This document shows positions 5,580 to 6,838 of a stretch of DNA of 6,838 nucleotides, one piece after another. The position numbers and the translations under genes are program-made. This DNA is from Desulfamplus sp. (GTDB taxonomy: Bacteria > Desulfobacterota > Desulfobacteria > Desulfobacterales > Desulfobacteraceae), in NCBI GenBank assembly GCA_015231395.1, contig JADGBP010000126.1:1-6838 (forward strand), in the 5' to 3' direction. Below the pieces are notes generated by a model. It was not told where the DNA came from and did no database searches. It saw nothing but the letters and a program-made list of their open reading frames with translations. Each line of letters begins with the position of its first letter. Within the stretch, counting starts at the first letter, position 1.

Positions 5580-6747
5580 GCAGAACTCAAACCACCTATT
5601 TCAGATAGTTTTCACGATAAGAATTACGGTAAGAATTACGGTAAGAATTACGGTAAGAATTAAAGAATTAAAAAGGTGTATTATAGTCAGATACAAAAAT
5701 AGAATAGAAATACAAATCCCTCAGCTTTTTATAATCATGTTTCTTCTCCTTATGGTCTTTGTGGCTCTCCATCTTGATATTCCAATGAACTGGATTATAA
5801 GTGATGCCCTGATAAGACTTGTGATGAACGGAGTATTGGTTCTCTCTCTTGTGCCAATGCTTAAAGCTGGCATTGGTATCAATTTTGGACTGCCAGTTGG
5901 TGTGATTGCGGGGCTTATTGGTATGTGCATATCTGTAAATTTTACCATTCGGGGAATTTGGGGATTGTTTGCATCAATGCTCTTTGCAGTGCCTGCGGCT
6001 GTGGTTCTGGGGTTTATTTATGCCATGATTCTAAACCGGGTCAGGGGGAGAGAGGAGATTACAGCCACATTTGTAGGTTTTTCTTTTATACCCCTGATGA
6101 ATTTTTTCTGGGCAACAGCACCATTTTCCAACCCTGGAATGCTTTGGCCTATTGGTGGCAAAGGTATGCGTCCTGTAATTGGCTTGAAAAGCTATTTTGC
6201 CAAAACACTCAATGATCTCTGGATGGTAAATATTGGAGGAGTTAATCTGCCTTTAGGGCTGCTGTTATTCTTTTTCATACTTTGTATTCTCATGGCTCTT
6301 TTTTTCAAAACCACCTTTGGAAGAGCAACCGTTGCAGTTGGTGAAAATGAGCAATACGCCTCTCTTGCTGGAGTAAATATAGTCAAGGTAAGAACGGTTT
6401 CTATTATTCTCTCCACCATAATTGCAGCTATTGGTATCTGTATTTATGCCCAGAGCTACGGATTTATTGAGCTTTACGATGCTCCTTTAATGATGGCATT
6501 TCCGGCAGCATCAGCCATTCTGGTTGGAGGGAGCATGGGTAGAAAGACCGATATTGTTCATGTTATTCTTGGCACCTTTCTTTTTCAGACCACCTATCTT
6601 ATTTCTGGTCCTATTGCCAATGAGCTTATGGTGTCAGAGGTTGCCGAGATATTCAGACTTATGGTTACTAATGGAATTATTCTTTATGCTTTATTATATG
6701 AAGGTGGTATTGGTAGGAAGAATTCGCATGGTAAAGGGAGTTATTAA
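5578..6747 (+). CDS. ABC importer permease, BPD_transp_2 (RbsC/simple sugar-nucleoside) type
   Basis: This is an integral membrane permease of the family that imports sugars, nucleosides or branched-chain amino acids with an ATPase and a binding protein. Numbered from TTG 5578 (389 aa), hydrophobic segments lie near 49-66, 82-120, 125-153, 163-180, 225-243, 272-292, 305-320, 326-344 and 357-374. The cytoplasmic coupling segment FGRATVAVGENEQYASLAGVN (split here as FGRATVAVGENEQY and ASLAGVN, 247-267) matches the family pattern RAvGxNxxxAxxxGI. The substrate cannot be told from the sequence. The start is doubtful: TTG 5578 has only a weak GAG upstream. The next in-frame start, ATG 5737, falls inside the first membrane helix and also lacks a site. 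Residues about 14-28 are a RITV repeat. A second transporter gene probably follows 41 nt downstream, and the ATPase and binding protein would lie outside the window. Confidence 0.85.
   Translation: MQNSNHLFQIVFTIRITVRITVRITVRIKELKRCIIVRYKNRIEIQIPQLFIIMFLLLMVFVALHLDIPMNWIISDALIRLVMNGVLVLSLVPMLKAGIGINFGLPVGVIAGLIGMCISVNFTIRGIWGLFASMLFAVPAAVVLGFIYAMILNRVRGREEITATFVGFSFIPLMNFFWATAPFSNPGMLWPIGGKGMRPVIGLKSYFAKTLNDLWMVNIGGVNLPLGLLLFFFILCILMALFFKTTFGRATVAVGENEQYASLAGVNIVKVRTVSIILSTIIAAIGICIYAQSYGFIELYDAPLMMAFPAASAILVGGSMGRKTDIVHVILGTFLFQTTYLISGPIANELMVSEVAEIFRLMVTNGIILYALLYEGGIGRKNSHGKGSY
5619..5670 (+). repeat. 12-bp tandem repeat at the permease N-terminus
   Basis: Three perfect AAGAATTACGGT units lie at 5619-5630, 5631-5642 and 5643-5654. 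A partial unit AAGAATTA follows at 5655-5662, and that octamer is duplicated at 5663-5670. In the permease frame the array reads RITV repeated. The four-codon period keeps the frame open. It separates the only upstream start codon (TTG 5578) from the first membrane helix, so it either lengthens the cytoplasmic N-terminus or lies in the untranslated leader. Confidence 0.95.
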
Positions 6748-6778
6748 GGAAAGAGAATTATTAAAGTCTAAGTAACAT

Positions 6779-6783
6779 GGAGG
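6779..6783 (+). promoter_or_regulatory. Ribosome binding site of the right-edge gene
   Basis: GGAGG is followed after five A/C-rich bases by ATG 6789. It is the strongest Shine-Dalgarno in this half of the window, in contrast to the permease gene just upstream, which has none that is convincing. Confidence 0.85.
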
Positions 6784-6788
6784 CAAAA

Positions 6789-6838
6789 ATGATACCACAA
6801 GAAAAACAAAAAATGACCCCTGAAGATTATCTTGAATT
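6789..6838 (+). CDS. Start of a gene truncated by the right edge, possibly a second ABC permease
   Basis: The ATG follows GGAGG with 5-nt spacing and gives MIPQEKQKMTPEDYLE before the window ends. Sixteen residues are too few to identify a family. The hydrophilic start would fit the cytoplasmic N-terminus of a partner permease or an ATPase subunit. Importers of this class usually encode two permeases side by side, so a second permease is the leading guess, based on position only. It is 41 nt downstream of the permease stop and probably co-transcribed. Confidence 0.6.
   Translation, partial: MIPQEKQKMTPEDYLE

Noticed and set aside
6524..6775. 83-codon + strand open frame overlapping the permease 3' end
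   Set aside because: It is an out-of-frame reading of hydrophobic permease codons, with no ribosome binding site. The true next gene starts at 6789.

Overview
The window is an A+T-rich, gene-dense bacterial segment with every gene on the + strand. HisH, HisF and the radical-SAM aminomutase look like those of sulfate-reducing deltaproteobacteria (Desulfobacterota, probably Desulfobacterales). This placement rests on recognising protein style, not on a search. I see no rRNA, tRNA, CRISPR array, insertion sequence or phage gene.

The left part (1-3643) is a tightly packed run, probably one operon: mazG (open at the left edge), hisH, hisF, a DUF721/DciA-family protein and a TrmN6-type tRNA adenine methyltransferase. 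mazG overlaps hisH by 17 nt, hisF is 7 nt from the DUF721 gene, and that gene overlaps trmN6 by about 14 nt. HisH and HisF are the glutaminase and cyclase halves of imidazole-glycerol-phosphate synthase (histidine/purine link). MazG clears non-canonical NTPs, DciA proteins act in helicase loading, and TrmN6 proteins modify tRNA. The shared theme is nucleotide and histidine housekeeping.

The middle (3660-5456) is a 598-aa KamA-family radical SAM/PLP enzyme. At the two positions where lysine 2,3-aminomutase carries substrate-binding aspartates it has Lys485 and Asn523, the pattern of glutamate 2,3-aminomutase. It may therefore make beta-glutamate, a known osmolyte. It also has an N-terminal extension of roughly 150-190 aa.

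The right part (5457-6838) opens with an intergenic array of six 21-bp direct repeats whose first copy contains the aminomutase stop codon. A 12-bp array follows, reading into an ABC importer permease (BPD_transp_2/RbsC-like). The next gene starts at 6789 after a strong ribosome binding site and runs off the right edge.

The most unusual feature is the density of short tandem repeats, nearly all with periods divisible by three. There are 30-bp units at the mazG N-terminus, 21/42-bp units inside hisH, 18-bp units at the trmN6 N-terminus, 21-bp units between genes and 12-bp units at the permease N-terminus. mazG also has a long Lys/Glu low-complexity linker. Each sits at a terminus, linker, loop or intergenic gap, while all catalytic motifs are intact. 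This suggests a genome with strong codon-phased minisatellite expansion, filtered by selection for reading frame.
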